DNA of 42,829 nucleotides from positions 1-42,829 of the forward strand of contig JABJGO010000088.1 of NCBI GenBank assembly GCA_018662225.1. The letters are read 5' to 3'. Below the pieces are notes generated by a model. The model did no database searches, was not told the origin of the DNA, and was given only the letters and a program-made list of their open reading frames with translations. Below are positions 1 through 8,545 of the stretch, piece after piece. The stretch is from Rhodospirillales bacterium. GTDB taxonomy: Bacteria > Pseudomonadota > Alphaproteobacteria > Rhodospirillales > Casp-alpha2. Made by a program: the position numbers and the translations under genes. Within the stretch, counting starts at the first letter, position 1, and each line of letters begins with the position of its first letter.

Positions 1-90
1 GACGGGATTGTCCTCGCCAACATAGTCATCAAGACGTTCGGGGAGCAAAGTGCTTTGGCTACGGTCTTCACCTTCAATAAAACGCTTCAT
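1..90 (-). CDS. Transposase N-terminus, IS1182-like (partial, runs off left edge)
   Basis: Thirty codons are visible, beginning MKRFIEGEDRSQ and continuing TLLPERLDDYVGEDNPV. This closely resembles the conserved N-terminus of IS1182/IS5-superfamily DDE transposases, which usually read on into a VVD-FVDELDL stretch. The ATG lies at 88-90 with a strong GGGAGG ribosome site about 5 bases upstream on the minus strand. The catalytic domain lies beyond the window, so it cannot be judged whether the element is intact. Family assignment is from recalled N-terminal similarity; the presence of a transposase is fairly certain, the exact IS family less so. Confidence 0.75.
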   Translation of the reverse strand, partial: MKRFIEGEDRSQSTLLPERLDDYVGEDNPV

Positions 91-170
91 CAAATCCTCC
101 CGCTAACACCATGGGAGAATCATATCATGCATCACGTTTTTGCACAGCCTGGACCCACAACAGAAATGTT
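91..170. mobile_element. Probable IS terminal region (upstream of transposase)
   Basis: This is the non-coding stretch between the transposase start and the stop of the GcvT-like gene. It contains a segment near 139-160 (tttttgcacagcctggaccc) that resembles the outer end of IS elements of this type. The partner inverted repeat and the target duplication lie outside the window, so the boundary is a guess. Confidence 0.35.
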
Positions 171-182
171 GATCTATTTTGA

Positions 183-1277
183 TTACCCTGCGTGCGTTTT
201 TGCTTTCTGAGGATCGTAGATGGGCAGGCTGACAACCGTCGCGGTGGTCGAGATATCACCACCAGCCAAGGCAAGAATGGTGCCGTCGGGAACTGATACC
301 TCAATATGCCCCAGGGCCAAGGATTTCCCCAAGCGATGAGAGTAACACGGGCTGTTAACCACGCCTACGGTGCGGCCATCGACCGATAGCACCTCTTCAC
401 CATTGACCATGTCACCGTGATCAATGACCAGCCCTACATTGCGAACGCGTTCGCTACCTTCCGCTGCCATGAGGGCCGTTTTCCCGCGAAAATCGCTCTT
501 CGTGCGGTTGACTGTAAATCCAAGGCCAACCTCCCACGGCGTTTGGCTCGAGGACATGTCGTAACCATAGAACAATAACCCGGCTTCAATACGAACCTTG
601 TCCAATGCCGTAAAGGAACAGGGAGCAACACCAGCACCAGCCAGATTATCCCAAATATCAACAATCACATCTGCCGTGGCAAATATCTCATAACCGCGTT
701 CGCCGGTGTAGCCGGTACGCGACAACCTGCAAGCGTGGCCAAATATTTCTGCTGTGGCATGATGGAAATACTTCATGGGTGCCAGATCAATGGAGCAATT
801 GGCGTCGATTACGCCAAGCGCCCCTGGACCCTGCACAGAGATGTCATGCAGATCGTCGGTGAATTCAATGAACACATCTTTCCCAGTCGCCGAGGCCCCA
901 AGCAAAGCCATCATATCACCGGAACCGTGTGCAACCATCCATTCACCGTTACCAATACTGGAAACAATTGCATCGTCGGCCACGCCGCCTTCTTCGGTGA
1001 GAACCGATGTATACGCCGATTGGCCGACCGCAATCCGGCTCACGTCGCGGGTGATCGTGTGGTCCAGAACAGCAGCAGCATCACTCCCCCGAAGGAAAAC
1101 CTTTTTGAGCGGTGACATATCAAACATGCCGACCGCCTCACGAACGGCATCATGCTCATCGTTGGGATTGCTATCGTAGGTCCATGCTGTGCCCATGCCG
1201 TTCCAGTCTTCCAGGCCGGAGCCCAAGGCCCGGTGGCGTTCAGCAAGTGCGGAGGTTCGGCTAAGTTCTTCGGTCAT
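183..1277 (-). CDS. GcvT-like aminomethyltransferase (folate-dependent family)
   Basis: A 364-aa protein of the glycine-cleavage T / dimethylglycine dehydrogenase folate-domain family. It carries the family motif LSRTGYTGERGYEIF in mid-protein, a GMFDMSPL segment near the N-terminus, and the C-terminal barrel (VGVVNSPCYSHRLGKSLALGHI), so both GcvT domains are complete. Such proteins usually move a one-carbon unit to tetrahydrofolate. The ATG at 1277 was chosen because an AGGGAG ribosome site sits about 6 bases upstream; a TTG 18 bases earlier has none. It lies 21 bases downstream of an MttB-like gene on the same strand, which suggests an operon in which a methyl or methylene group is released from a methylated amine and captured on folate. 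No GcvH or GcvP is present, so it is not the housekeeping glycine cleavage system. Confidence 0.85.
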   Translation of the reverse strand: MTEELSRTSALAERHRALGSGLEDWNGMGTAWTYDSNPNDEHDAVREAVGMFDMSPLKKVFLRGSDAAAVLDHTITRDVSRIAVGQSAYTSVLTEEGGVADDAIVSSIGNGEWMVAHGSGDMMALLGASATGKDVFIEFTDDLHDISVQGPGALGVIDANCSIDLAPMKYFHHATAEIFGHACRLSRTGYTGERGYEIFATADVIVDIWDNLAGAGVAPCSFTALDKVRIEAGLLFYGYDMSSSQTPWEVGLGFTVNRTKSDFRGKTALMAAEGSERVRNVGLVIDHGDMVNGEEVLSVDGRTVGVVNSPCYSHRLGKSLALGHIEVSVPDGTILALAGGDISTTATVVSLPIYDPQKAKTHAG

Positions 1278-1298
1278 GTTTATCTCCCTGTTCAAATT

Positions 1299-2873
1299 TC
1301 AATACCAGGCGTCTGGCACACCGGATTTTCGTTGGTGAATGAAGTCTTTGAGCGCCTCGTCCACGCCCGGATCAATGGGTGGCGCTTCATAGGCGTTCAC
1401 CATTTCTTTCCATTTGGACGTGGCGCGTTGTTCCGCAGTCTGGCTACCGTTTTCAAGCCAGGTTTCATAAGGGCCAGCTTCGATCAGGTCGCTTTGGTAA
1501 TTGGCGGTGCTGTAATGTTCCATGGTATGGCTGGTAGAGAAGAAATTATCACCCGGTCCGGATTCCCGATAAGAATCACGGGCAAGCTCTTCGTCGTTGA
1601 CCTTCAGCCCCTGGATCATGCGCAACATCATGCCGCAATGATCCAAATCCAGGACAAATTTCTCGTAGGACATGGTCAAGCCACCTTCCAACCATCCGGC
1701 GGCGTGCCAGACCTGGTTTGCGCCTGACAACATGGACGCCCACATGCTGCTGGTACTGTCCTGCATGGCCTGACCATCGGCTGAATTGGCCGCCGTGATT
1801 TGCCCGCCATTGGTGGACCGCACAGGGACGCCCAATCGACGACCCAACTGCGCCATGGCGAACGACGACAGATTGGCCTCTGGAGAGCCAAATGTGAGCG
1901 CACCGGATTTGAGGTTCATCGTAGAATGAAAACTGCCTAATACGACAGGACACCCTTTGCGCACCAGCTGTGTCAGGGCTATGCCAATCATGCCTTCCGC
2001 CAGGGTCTGGGCGACAATGGCGGCTTGCGAAACGGGGCCCATTGCGCCGCCGAATATTGCCGGTGATACCGCTACGCTCTGGTTGGCAGCGGCGTAAATT
2101 CGCAATGCGCCGGACATGGTGTCGTCATAGATCAGCGGCGAATTCACATTGATGTTAGCCTGGATTACTGCATTCTTTTCCATGAACGCCTCACCAAACA
2201 CCAGCCGTGCCATGGCCACGGAATCTTCCGCTCGATCGGGTGCGGTTACTCCGCCCATGAAAGGTTTGGTCGAATAGCGCAGGTGAGCATAGACCATATC
2301 CAAGTGCCGCTTATTCACGGGCACGTCCACGGGCTCGCACACAGTTCCGCCGGAATGGTGTAGCCACGGGGACATGTAGGTCATCTTCACGAAGTTCTGA
2401 AAATCCTCCAGCGATGCATACCGCCTACCTTGATCCAGATCCGTCACAAACGGCGATCCGTATCCTGGCATCAGAACAACATGATCGCCCCCCAGCACAA
2501 ATGACGTCGCGGGATCTCGGCCGTGCATTTTGTATTCGGCGGGCGCCGTACTGCACAGGTGTCGCGCATGCCCTTCGTCCAACCGAACACGGTTACCACT
2601 CACCTCAGCACCGGCATCCCGAAACAGTGCCAACGCCACGTCATCGCCGCGGAACTCCACCCCCACCTCTTTGAGAATCCAGTCCGCTTGTCGCTCGATG
2701 GCTACCAGCGCTTCCTCATCCAACAGCTGATAGGCAGGAATCATGCGCTGAATGGAATTCGAGATTGCAGCATTGGCACCATTCCCACTGGTGCGACGGG
2801 CTGCTCGACCACCACGTCTGACCGCATGGTTAGCGTCCCTTGGGGCATTCAATGCTGACTCTGGTTGAATCAT
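1299..2873 (-). CDS. MttB-family (trimethylamine methyltransferase-like) protein, non-pyrrolysine
   Basis: A 524-aa member of the trimethylamine methyltransferase family (COG5598, TIM-barrel). Characterised non-pyrrolysine members demethylate quaternary amines such as glycine betaine, proline betaine and carnitine and pass the methyl group to a corrinoid protein; the substrate here is unknown. The reading frame has no internal amber codon, so it is not a pyrrolysine MttB. Recognisable segments include MPGYGSPFVTD, NINVNSPLIYDD and a C-terminal TSHTMEHY. The N-terminal 40 residues are Arg/Ala-rich, low in complexity and likely disordered. It is transcribed with the downstream GcvT-like gene and divergently from a LysR regulator. 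No corrinoid-binding protein (MttC type) is encoded nearby, which is odd for the classical mechanism. The ATG at 2873 has a weak ribosome site, so the start could be somewhat further in. Confidence 0.85.
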   Translation of the reverse strand: MIQPESALNAPRDANHAVRRGGRAARRTSGNGANAAISNSIQRMIPAYQLLDEEALVAIERQADWILKEVGVEFRGDDVALALFRDAGAEVSGNRVRLDEGHARHLCSTAPAEYKMHGRDPATSFVLGGDHVVLMPGYGSPFVTDLDQGRRYASLEDFQNFVKMTYMSPWLHHSGGTVCEPVDVPVNKRHLDMVYAHLRYSTKPFMGGVTAPDRAEDSVAMARLVFGEAFMEKNAVIQANINVNSPLIYDDTMSGALRIYAAANQSVAVSPAIFGGAMGPVSQAAIVAQTLAEGMIGIALTQLVRKGCPVVLGSFHSTMNLKSGALTFGSPEANLSSFAMAQLGRRLGVPVRSTNGGQITAANSADGQAMQDSTSSMWASMLSGANQVWHAAGWLEGGLTMSYEKFVLDLDHCGMMLRMIQGLKVNDEELARDSYRESGPGDNFFSTSHTMEHYSTANYQSDLIEAGPYETWLENGSQTAEQRATSKWKEMVNAYEAPPIDPGVDEALKDFIHQRKSGVPDAWY

Positions 2874-3007
2874 TGTTTAAATATTTTTGCCGGTTAAATA
2901 TCGTCAATCGAGGTAGAAACACCTTATTACTTTGTGTAAGCGCGATTATGGCCACCGACAAATCAAATGATTTGATCGTTACGTTTAAATTTTTTAAACT
3001 CATATTT

Positions 3008-3874
3008 ATGCATTTTCAAAATTTCGATGATCTTCGTGTCTTCAATGTGGTTGCCCGCCACGGTAGTTTCGCATCGGCGACCAAAGATTTGAATCTGACC
3101 AAGGGTGCCATCAGCTACCGGATCAGAATGCTGGAAGAGACTCTTGGGTTTCTGGTCTTTCGGCGTGTGCCACGTGGTGTTGTGCTAACGACAGAGGGGC
3201 AAAACCTGCTTGATGCAACGGAACAATCTTTCCTGGAGATGGAACGTCGTATCAATGCTTTACGATCCGAAGAAAGCGGCACGGTTACTGTGGGTCTGTC
3301 CACCTACCTGGCGTCACGTTGGCTATCGCCGAGACTGATGGATTTTATACAGTCACATACTGATATCCGCCTACGCATCCAACCCATGCTCGATCTTTTG
3401 GACCTGGACGGTGAAGGCATTGATTTAGCTATCCGGTGGGGTGACGGGCTGTGGGATGACATGATTGTTGAGCAACTGTTTTCGTGCCCTGCATTCCCGA
3501 CGGGTACGCCAGAGGTGCTTTCAACAGTTCAGGCAATAGGGTTGGAACGGGCGTTCGCATCTCTGTCGCTTCTGCATGATCGGGAGAGTAGTCATGCATG
3601 GGCTGATTGGTACAGGGCGGCTGGAATCGAGTACCCTGAGCAATCAAACGTGCTGACAATCCCTGATCCGAATGTTCGAGTTCAGGCGGTAGCAGACGGT
3701 CAAGGCATTGCGCTGAATGATGACCTCATGATTCAGGAACTGGTAGATGGGAGGCTTGTCCGGCTAAGTGATATTCGGTTGGAAAACTACGGATACTTTC
3801 TGGCTTATAGACCAGAGGCCATGAGTAATCGAAGCGTGGCTAATTTTGCAAAGTGGTTGCTCAACCAGAATTAA
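3008..3874 (+). CDS. LysR-family transcriptional regulator, GcvA-like
   Basis: A 288-aa LysR regulator. Residues 1-60 form the winged helix-turn-helix (FNVVARHGSFASAT, LTKGAISYRIRMLEETLG, LVFRR), followed by a linker helix and a substrate-binding domain starting near residue 88. The segment GIDLAIRWGDG is typical of the GcvA/AmpR group, where it lies in the effector pocket. The ATG at 3008 was chosen because it gives the standard LysR N-terminus; the open frame extends further upstream but that extension matches nothing. There is no obvious ribosome site, and the leader is AT-rich. It is divergent from the MttB-like gene with about 134 bases between the starts, so it probably controls the mttB-gcvT-like operon. 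The effector is unknown. Confidence 0.88.
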   Translation: MHFQNFDDLRVFNVVARHGSFASATKDLNLTKGAISYRIRMLEETLGFLVFRRVPRGVVLTTEGQNLLDATEQSFLEMERRINALRSEESGTVTVGLSTYLASRWLSPRLMDFIQSHTDIRLRIQPMLDLLDLDGEGIDLAIRWGDGLWDDMIVEQLFSCPAFPTGTPEVLSTVQAIGLERAFASLSLLHDRESSHAWADWYRAAGIEYPEQSNVLTIPDPNVRVQAVADGQGIALNDDLMIQELVDGRLVRLSDIRLENYGYFLAYRPEAMSNRSVANFAKWLLNQN

Positions 3875-4200
3875 TAGCATCTTTGAAAAATTGACCATAC
3901 TTCTGGCTGTGGGATAAAAAAGGAAGTCTCCGAAATACCTCAATGGTCTATGGAATTACCGTTTCTAACTGTTAGCAGACATTCCGTCTTTGATGAGTTG
4001 AACTTCCGCTACGGTCATTCGCAGACCTTTTCGGCGAGCCAAGTTCATGTCCGGTTTTCTCTCAAGAGCAGACTTTTTTGAGCATGTTATTAACTTCTGC
4101 TGATAGCCAAAAGATGGGGTTCATTGCACCACCATATCGCCACGATGCACACGAGGCGACAACGCGAGCATGGTAGCAAGCGCCCGTTTAGCCCTATTAT
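3875..4200. other. Intergenic region with possible gene remnant
   Basis: About 326 bases separate the LysR gene from the flavin oxidoreductase. On the minus strand, roughly 4090 down to 3965, an open stretch of about 40 codons ends in ...LRMTVAEVQLIKDGMSANS and a TAG; I do not recognise it, and it has no convincing ribosome site, so it may be the tail of a decayed gene. The sequence aacttccgct...gcagacc at 4001-4026 resembles two other intergenic elements at 26256 and 29721. No clear terminator was found. Confidence 0.35.
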
Positions 4201-5436
4201 TTAGCCTGAAACAGCTGGACGTGAGAACTTCTCTCGCCATTGAACACTATGTTGATCGGCACGTTCTCGATAGAGTCGCATGGCAGAGGGCAGGCTCAGC
4301 TTGAACTCATCCTCTTGATCATCGCCCAACGCTAGTAGTCGCGTGATGTACCAGTCCGTTATCCCACCCGGCGGTGCGGACTCAAATATCGGAAAGTCAG
4401 GATCTCCACCTTCCTCAGTCAACCAGACCTTCGCAAGCCGGGGATCGAGAGCCATTGCACGCGCAATACCCACCATATCGACTGCGCCACTCGCCACTGC
4501 ACCGACTGCCTGCTCACGTCGTTTGAAGCCACCCGTCGCCATCAGCGGCACATTGGTTACACCTTTTGCACGTCGAGCAAAGTCGAGGAAATAGGGCCCT
4601 TGATTCGGACTGTCGGAAATTTCTTTCGCCCCGGGAAAATAGGTCCCTCCACTAATATCGATCAAATCGACCGAGGTTTGATCGAGAAGGCGCACCACCT
4701 CCAAAGCATCATCTTCGGTCAATCCCCCTTCCAGCTTGTCCGTCGAGTTGATCCTGATGCCGACGGGATAGGATGGACCAACGGCACGCCGTACTTTGTC
4801 TACCACCTCAAGAACGATGCGGCATCGTGCTTCGATTGCGCCGCCATACCCATCGCTCCGGCGGTTGAACAGTGGAGATAGAAACTGACTGAGTAACCAC
4901 CCGTGCCCAGCGTGAACCTGGACGCCGCTAAATCCTGCGTTCTTCGCGCAGACTGCGGATCTTGCATACATGTCCGGGAGTTCCTGGATGTCCTCCACAG
5001 ACATACCCGCACACTGAAGACCGTCGATTTCCAGCGCAGATGGCCCCTTCGGCTCGCTAACAGGTTGGTGTGAACGGGCACCGGCATGACCGAGTTGCGG
5101 CCACAGATGAACGCCCTCAATCAAGGCTCGTTTGACCAATGACTGTAGTGCCTGTTGATCGCTATTCGCTCCCAGCACCAGATTTCCCGGATTCTCCGGA
5201 AAGCGCGGGTCCACTTGCACTTCACCGATGATAGACAGGGCGGTTCCGCCTTCCGACCATTTCTCGTAAACTCGAACCTGCGCCTCGGTGGAATCGCCTT
5301 CACCGTTCCCCAGCGTATCCGTCATTGGCGCCTTTGCGAGCCGATTTTTCAGGACCGCGCCACAAGGAAGATCCAGTGATTTTTGGAGGACACGATGGGG
5401 GCTCGAGGTTTCACGCTCTATGGGTTGTCCAGTCAT
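4201..5436 (-). CDS. NADH:flavin oxidoreductase, Old Yellow Enzyme family
   Basis: A 411-aa single-domain FMN-dependent TIM-barrel protein. Diagnostic segments are LKNRLAKAPMTD near residue 30, GHAGARS at 117-123, HAGHGWLLSQFLSP from residue 175 (His175 and His178 fit the family's ligand-binding pair), the NRRSDGYGG segment, and MVGIARAMALDP in the phosphate-binding part. There is no iron-sulfur or second dinucleotide domain, so it belongs with the short OYE-like reductases rather than the TMADH-like enzyme at 39035. The substrate is unknown. The ATG at 5436 follows a GAAGGAA ribosome site; a 14-residue longer reading lacks one. It stands alone, with a decayed gene scrap upstream on the other strand. 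Confidence 0.85.
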   Translation of the reverse strand: MTGQPIERETSSPHRVLQKSLDLPCGAVLKNRLAKAPMTDTLGNGEGDSTEAQVRVYEKWSEGGTALSIIGEVQVDPRFPENPGNLVLGANSDQQALQSLVKRALIEGVHLWPQLGHAGARSHQPVSEPKGPSALEIDGLQCAGMSVEDIQELPDMYARSAVCAKNAGFSGVQVHAGHGWLLSQFLSPLFNRRSDGYGGAIEARCRIVLEVVDKVRRAVGPSYPVGIRINSTDKLEGGLTEDDALEVVRLLDQTSVDLIDISGGTYFPGAKEISDSPNQGPYFLDFARRAKGVTNVPLMATGGFKRREQAVGAVASGAVDMVGIARAMALDPRLAKVWLTEEGGDPDFPIFESAPPGGITDWYITRLLALGDDQEDEFKLSLPSAMRLYRERADQHSVQWREKFSRPAVSG

Positions 5437-5505
5437 CTTAGTTCCTTCTATCGAGAATTTTCGCGTCGAGCATATCACGTTCGGTCGCCTTCATATACCA
5501 GTTAA

Positions 5506-5718
5506 CAGCCGTGCTGTAGTCGGCCTTATAGAAGCCATGAAAATCGCTGGGATGGTTTTTATGCTGAGTTGCTCAAAAAGCCAATTCAGTGGGAAGACGG
5601 CTATGTCATTCCGCCTAGCGAGCCGGGTCTGGGTGTAGAACTGGATGAAGATGTGGCCCGTGCACACCCATACGACGGCAAGGAATTACACCTGGAAATG
5701 AGACCCGGTCCGATTTAG
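5506..5718 (+). pseudogene. C-terminal remnant of an enolase-superfamily (mandelate racemase/muconate lactonizing type) enzyme
   Basis: An in-frame stretch ending at a TAG at 5716-5718 reads WDGFYAELLKKPIQWEDG, then IPPSEPGLGVELDEDVARAH and HPYDGKELHLEMRPGPI. The GLGVELDEDVA-HPY pattern is the classical C-terminus of mandelate racemase-like and sugar-acid dehydratase enzymes. Only about 60 of the usual 380-400 residues remain; the frame is closed upstream by a TAA at 5503-5505, there is no start codon with a ribosome site, and all catalytic residues are missing. It is the relic of a deletion that joined this 3' end to the upstream region of the flavin oxidoreductase gene. Confidence 0.7.
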
Positions 5719-5805
5719 AAATGACGGTGGTTTGAGTGACAATATGAGAGTCTGGCCTCCTGTGGACCTCTTATATTTCCATGCGGTCACCGTTGATAGC
5801 ACCTC

Positions 5806-6780
5806 TCAATTTGCGTGGTTTATAGTTGATCCATCTTCCGAACGCCGATAGGCAGCTGGTGACGTTCCGATATAACGCTTAAAGGCCTTAGCGAAGGTCG
5901 CATCGGATTCATAGCCGACACGGTCGGCGACCTGAGGGATGTTTAGCCCCTCTGTGCGTAAATAATACGCGGCTCGATGCATGCGCCATCGCGTTAAATA
6001 TTGCATGGGCGTCTCATCCACGAGCGCCTTAAACCGCCCCGCGAAAGCCGAGCGCGACATTCCCACTTCAGCCGCTAATTCACCAATGCTCCAAGCCTTC
6101 GCCGGTTTCTCATGAATGAGTTCAAGTGCGCCACCAATGCGCGGATCGCGAAGCGCGCCCAGCCATCCGGCCTGATCGTCAGAGAGAGATTCCACATAGC
6201 TGCGGATTACCTGAATAAACAAAACACCACCTAAACGGTCCATCAGGGCCGTAGAGCCAATGCGTTCGGCGCGGATTTCTTCAGAGATCAACTGAGACGT
6301 AGCCTTTAGCCATTCGCTGGCGCTGTCGCCTTCAATATGAATGAGAGGAGGCAACTGTGCCAATAGCGGATGCATCTCACCCTGATCAAACGACAGGCGA
6401 CCACAGGTGAAGGTGGTAATTGCGCCGCCACCGCCACTCCGCATGACCTCGGGTTTACGCAACGGACTGCCAACCATCATGTCGGTAAATTTTAAAATCG
6501 GGGCACCCGGATCACTCTGCACGCTATGAATATGTCCATGTGGCATCATCAAAAAGTCACCTGTAGAAACTGGAATTGGGCTGCCGCCTTCCAACGTGAC
6601 AAAGCCATGACCGCTCAGAAACATATGAAAAACAGGACCCTTAACCCCCTCTGAGGACGCACCCCAGGGCGCGCTGAATTCGGCACGGCCCAGCATGGTG
6701 CCGGAAAGATGCACTGAGTGTAAAATATCGCTTAACACGTCCATGGTTGAATAATCCTGTAAATCTGGACGTTGCGCCAT
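5806..6780 (-). CDS. AraC-family transcriptional regulator with N-terminal cupin
   Basis: A 324-aa regulator. The N-terminal half (residues about 13-200) is the cupin-type effector domain of the AraC 'Cupin_6' group (MDVLSDILHSVHLSG, GHGFVTLEGG, PHGHIHSV). The C-terminal 100 residues hold two helix-turn-helix motifs (WSIGELAAEVGMSRSAFAGRFK and IPQVADRVGYESDATFAKAFKRYIG). The family usually begins near MDVLSDIL, so the internal ATG at 6744 with AGGA about 10 bases upstream is a real alternative to the 6780 start given here. It is divergent from the DUF1326-rhodanese-DUF2182 operon, with about 147 bases between the starts, and probably regulates it. The effector is unknown. Confidence 0.87.
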   Translation of the reverse strand: MAQRPDLQDYSTMDVLSDILHSVHLSGTMLGRAEFSAPWGASSEGVKGPVFHMFLSGHGFVTLEGGSPIPVSTGDFLMMPHGHIHSVQSDPGAPILKFTDMMVGSPLRKPEVMRSGGGGAITTFTCGRLSFDQGEMHPLLAQLPPLIHIEGDSASEWLKATSQLISEEIRAERIGSTALMDRLGGVLFIQVIRSYVESLSDDQAGWLGALRDPRIGGALELIHEKPAKAWSIGELAAEVGMSRSAFAGRFKALVDETPMQYLTRWRMHRAAYYLRTEGLNIPQVADRVGYESDATFAKAFKRYIGTSPAAYRRSEDGSTINHAN

Positions 6781-6927
6781 GAAAATTGCTTATTGTGCCA
6801 TGGAAACGCCACGTTTTTTCCCTTTATATGAATGTTAGTTATCTAGCTCAGTTTGTGTCGTGCCGTCAAGAACAAGCCTCAGCACAACCTGATCCGGCGA
6901 AACAACCAACGACGAAGGGAATATCAC

Positions 6928-7533
6928 ATGACTGCCAACTGGAAACTTGAGGGACAATACTTTGAGGCCTGCAACTGCGATGCCGCGTGCCCCTGCGTGT
7001 TTTTAAGTTCCCCGACGACGGGGGAGTGCACGGTGTTGATTGGGTGGCATATCGAAAAAGGCACGTTTGAGGGCATTTCTTTAGACGGGCTCAATATCCT
7101 AAGGGCGATATACACGCCGGGCCACATGCTCGAGACCGAATGGACCGGGGCGCTTTATCTGGATGATACGGCGAGCGAAGAACAGAGCGAAGCGTTGAGG
7201 CAAATATATACGGGGCAGGTGGGCGGCAGCCCGTCGAAGCTTGCCGCTCATATCATCAATGATCTGGGCGTGCGCAGCCTACCTATCACTTTCAAGGCCG
7301 ACGGCAAGAAACGCTCCGTCTCCATCCCTGATGTGGCAGAGGTCGAAATCGCAGCTATTGTCGGCCAGGGTGACGGAGACGTCACGATAAGCGGTCATCC
7401 ATTGTGTGTTTCGCCAGGTCATACCGCCGTCGTCGCCCGGTCCAATCACCTCACGTATACCGACCACGATATCAATTGGGAAATTAGCGAAAAAACCGCT
7501 TTCTTCTCACCCTTCAACTATACCGGGCCATGA
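6928..7533 (+). CDS. DUF1326 domain protein
   Basis: A 201-aa soluble protein that matches DUF1326 along its length. Near the N-terminus it has the hallmark cysteine cluster FEACNCDAACPC (Cys15, 17, 21, 23) plus Cys34, and later GHPLCVSPGH. The paired CxC motifs look suited to binding a metal or to thiol chemistry, but the function of the family is not established. The ATG at 6928 follows GAAGGGA; longer readings start in sequence with no family match. It is the first gene of an apparent operon with a rhodanese and a DUF2182 membrane protein. DUF1326 and DUF2182 genes are commonly found together, which supports a shared, probably metal-related task. Confidence 0.85.
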   Translation: MTANWKLEGQYFEACNCDAACPCVFLSSPTTGECTVLIGWHIEKGTFEGISLDGLNILRAIYTPGHMLETEWTGALYLDDTASEEQSEALRQIYTGQVGGSPSKLAAHIINDLGVRSLPITFKADGKKRSVSIPDVAEVEIAAIVGQGDGDVTISGHPLCVSPGHTAVVARSNHLTYTDHDINWEISEKTAFFSPFNYTGP

Positions 7534-7641
7534 TTACCCAGCCGTGTACATGGAAGAAAAAAGATCAATCAGACCCCACAGACGTTCCTTTAGCGGGAAC
7601 GCCTAATCTCAAAACAATCATAAAAACACAAGGAAAAGACT

Positions 7642-8535
7642 ATGACGAATGAAGGACTAAACCATCCAAAGTATCTCGTTGATACGGATTGGCTAGAGCA
7701 ACACCTTGACCAACCAAGCTTACGGATATTCGATTGCACCGTGAACAATTCAATGAACCCCGACCCGGTACAGGGTAAAACGCAGCCATTTGTGTTTGCA
7801 AATGATCGTGCGAATTACAGCAGCAAACATATTCCGGGCGCGGGCTATATCGATGTTCTGGCTGATCTATCTGACCTATCATCCAGTTTGCCTATGATGG
7901 CACCATCCGAACGACAGTTCGCCGCCGCTATGCAGAAATATGGTATTAGCAACGATGACCTTGTGGTTCTTTATAGCACGCCTGGCCAGTGGGCCGCACG
8001 GGTATGGTGGATGCTGCGTTCATTTGGCTTTAATAAAGCCGTTATCCTGAGCGGAGGCTTGCCCAAGTGGGTTGCGGAAGGACGCCCTGTCTCAAGCGAA
8101 GCATGCACCTATACACCGGGTACGTTCAAGGCCAGGATACGGACCGGAGCATTCGTTGGTAAAGACGATGTGCTGGCCGCGATCAATGACAAAGATACGC
8201 TCATCATCAATTCGCTACCAGCCATGATGCACACCGGTGAGGGCGGTGGTGCTTTCGGGCGTAAGGGTCATATCTCCGGTAGCGTCAACGTGCCGTTCGG
8301 CGCTATGCACGATCCGGACACTGACGCCTACCTGCCAATTGACAAACTCAAGGATATTTTCGATGCGGTGGATGTGGGCGATGCCAAACGAATTATCCTC
8401 TATTGCGGCGCCGGAATTGGTTCAACAAATGACGCTTTCGCGCTGACCATGTTGGGCTACGAGAACGTCTCAATCTATGATGCATCCTTGTCCGAATGGG
8501 GTAACGACGAAACGCTTCCCATGGACGTGGGTTGA
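7642..8535 (+). CDS. Sulfurtransferase, two-domain rhodanese (SseA-like)
   Basis: A 297-aa protein with tandem rhodanese domains. The first, inactive domain includes HIPGAGYIDV and YSTPGQWAARVWWMLRSFG; the second includes GHISGSVNVPFGAM and ends with the catalytic loop beginning at Cys255 (CGAGIGST). Family members transfer sulfur from thiosulfate or 3-mercaptopyruvate to an acceptor. The loop differs from both CRKGVT (thiosulfate type) and CGSGVT (mercaptopyruvate type), so the donor is uncertain. The ATG at 7642 follows AGGAAAAG. It sits between the DUF1326 gene (108 bases upstream) and the DUF2182 gene (10 bases downstream), suggesting a role in sulfur or persulfide chemistry linked to that pair. 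Confidence 0.9.
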   Translation: MTNEGLNHPKYLVDTDWLEQHLDQPSLRIFDCTVNNSMNPDPVQGKTQPFVFANDRANYSSKHIPGAGYIDVLADLSDLSSSLPMMAPSERQFAAAMQKYGISNDDLVVLYSTPGQWAARVWWMLRSFGFNKAVILSGGLPKWVAEGRPVSSEACTYTPGTFKARIRTGAFVGKDDVLAAINDKDTLIINSLPAMMHTGEGGGAFGRKGHISGSVNVPFGAMHDPDTDAYLPIDKLKDIFDAVDVGDAKRIILYCGAGIGSTNDAFALTMLGYENVSIYDASLSEWGNDETLPMDVG

Positions 8536-8545
8536 GCGTCAGACT

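Noticed and set aside
1152-1727. Open frame of 191 codons on the plus strand opposite the GcvT-like and MttB-like genes
   Set aside because: No recognisable domain and fully covered by two well-supported genes on the other strand.
1299-2873. Possible pyrrolysine-containing MttB
   Set aside because: The frame is open throughout with no in-frame amber codon, and no pyl genes are visible.
2840-3007. N-terminal extension of the LysR regulator
   Set aside because: The extra 56 codons match nothing and the standard LysR N-terminus begins at 3008.
3965-4090. Short minus-strand frame ending LRMTVAEVQLIKDGMSANS
   Set aside because: No ribosome site and no family I recognise; described only as a possible remnant in the intergenic entry.
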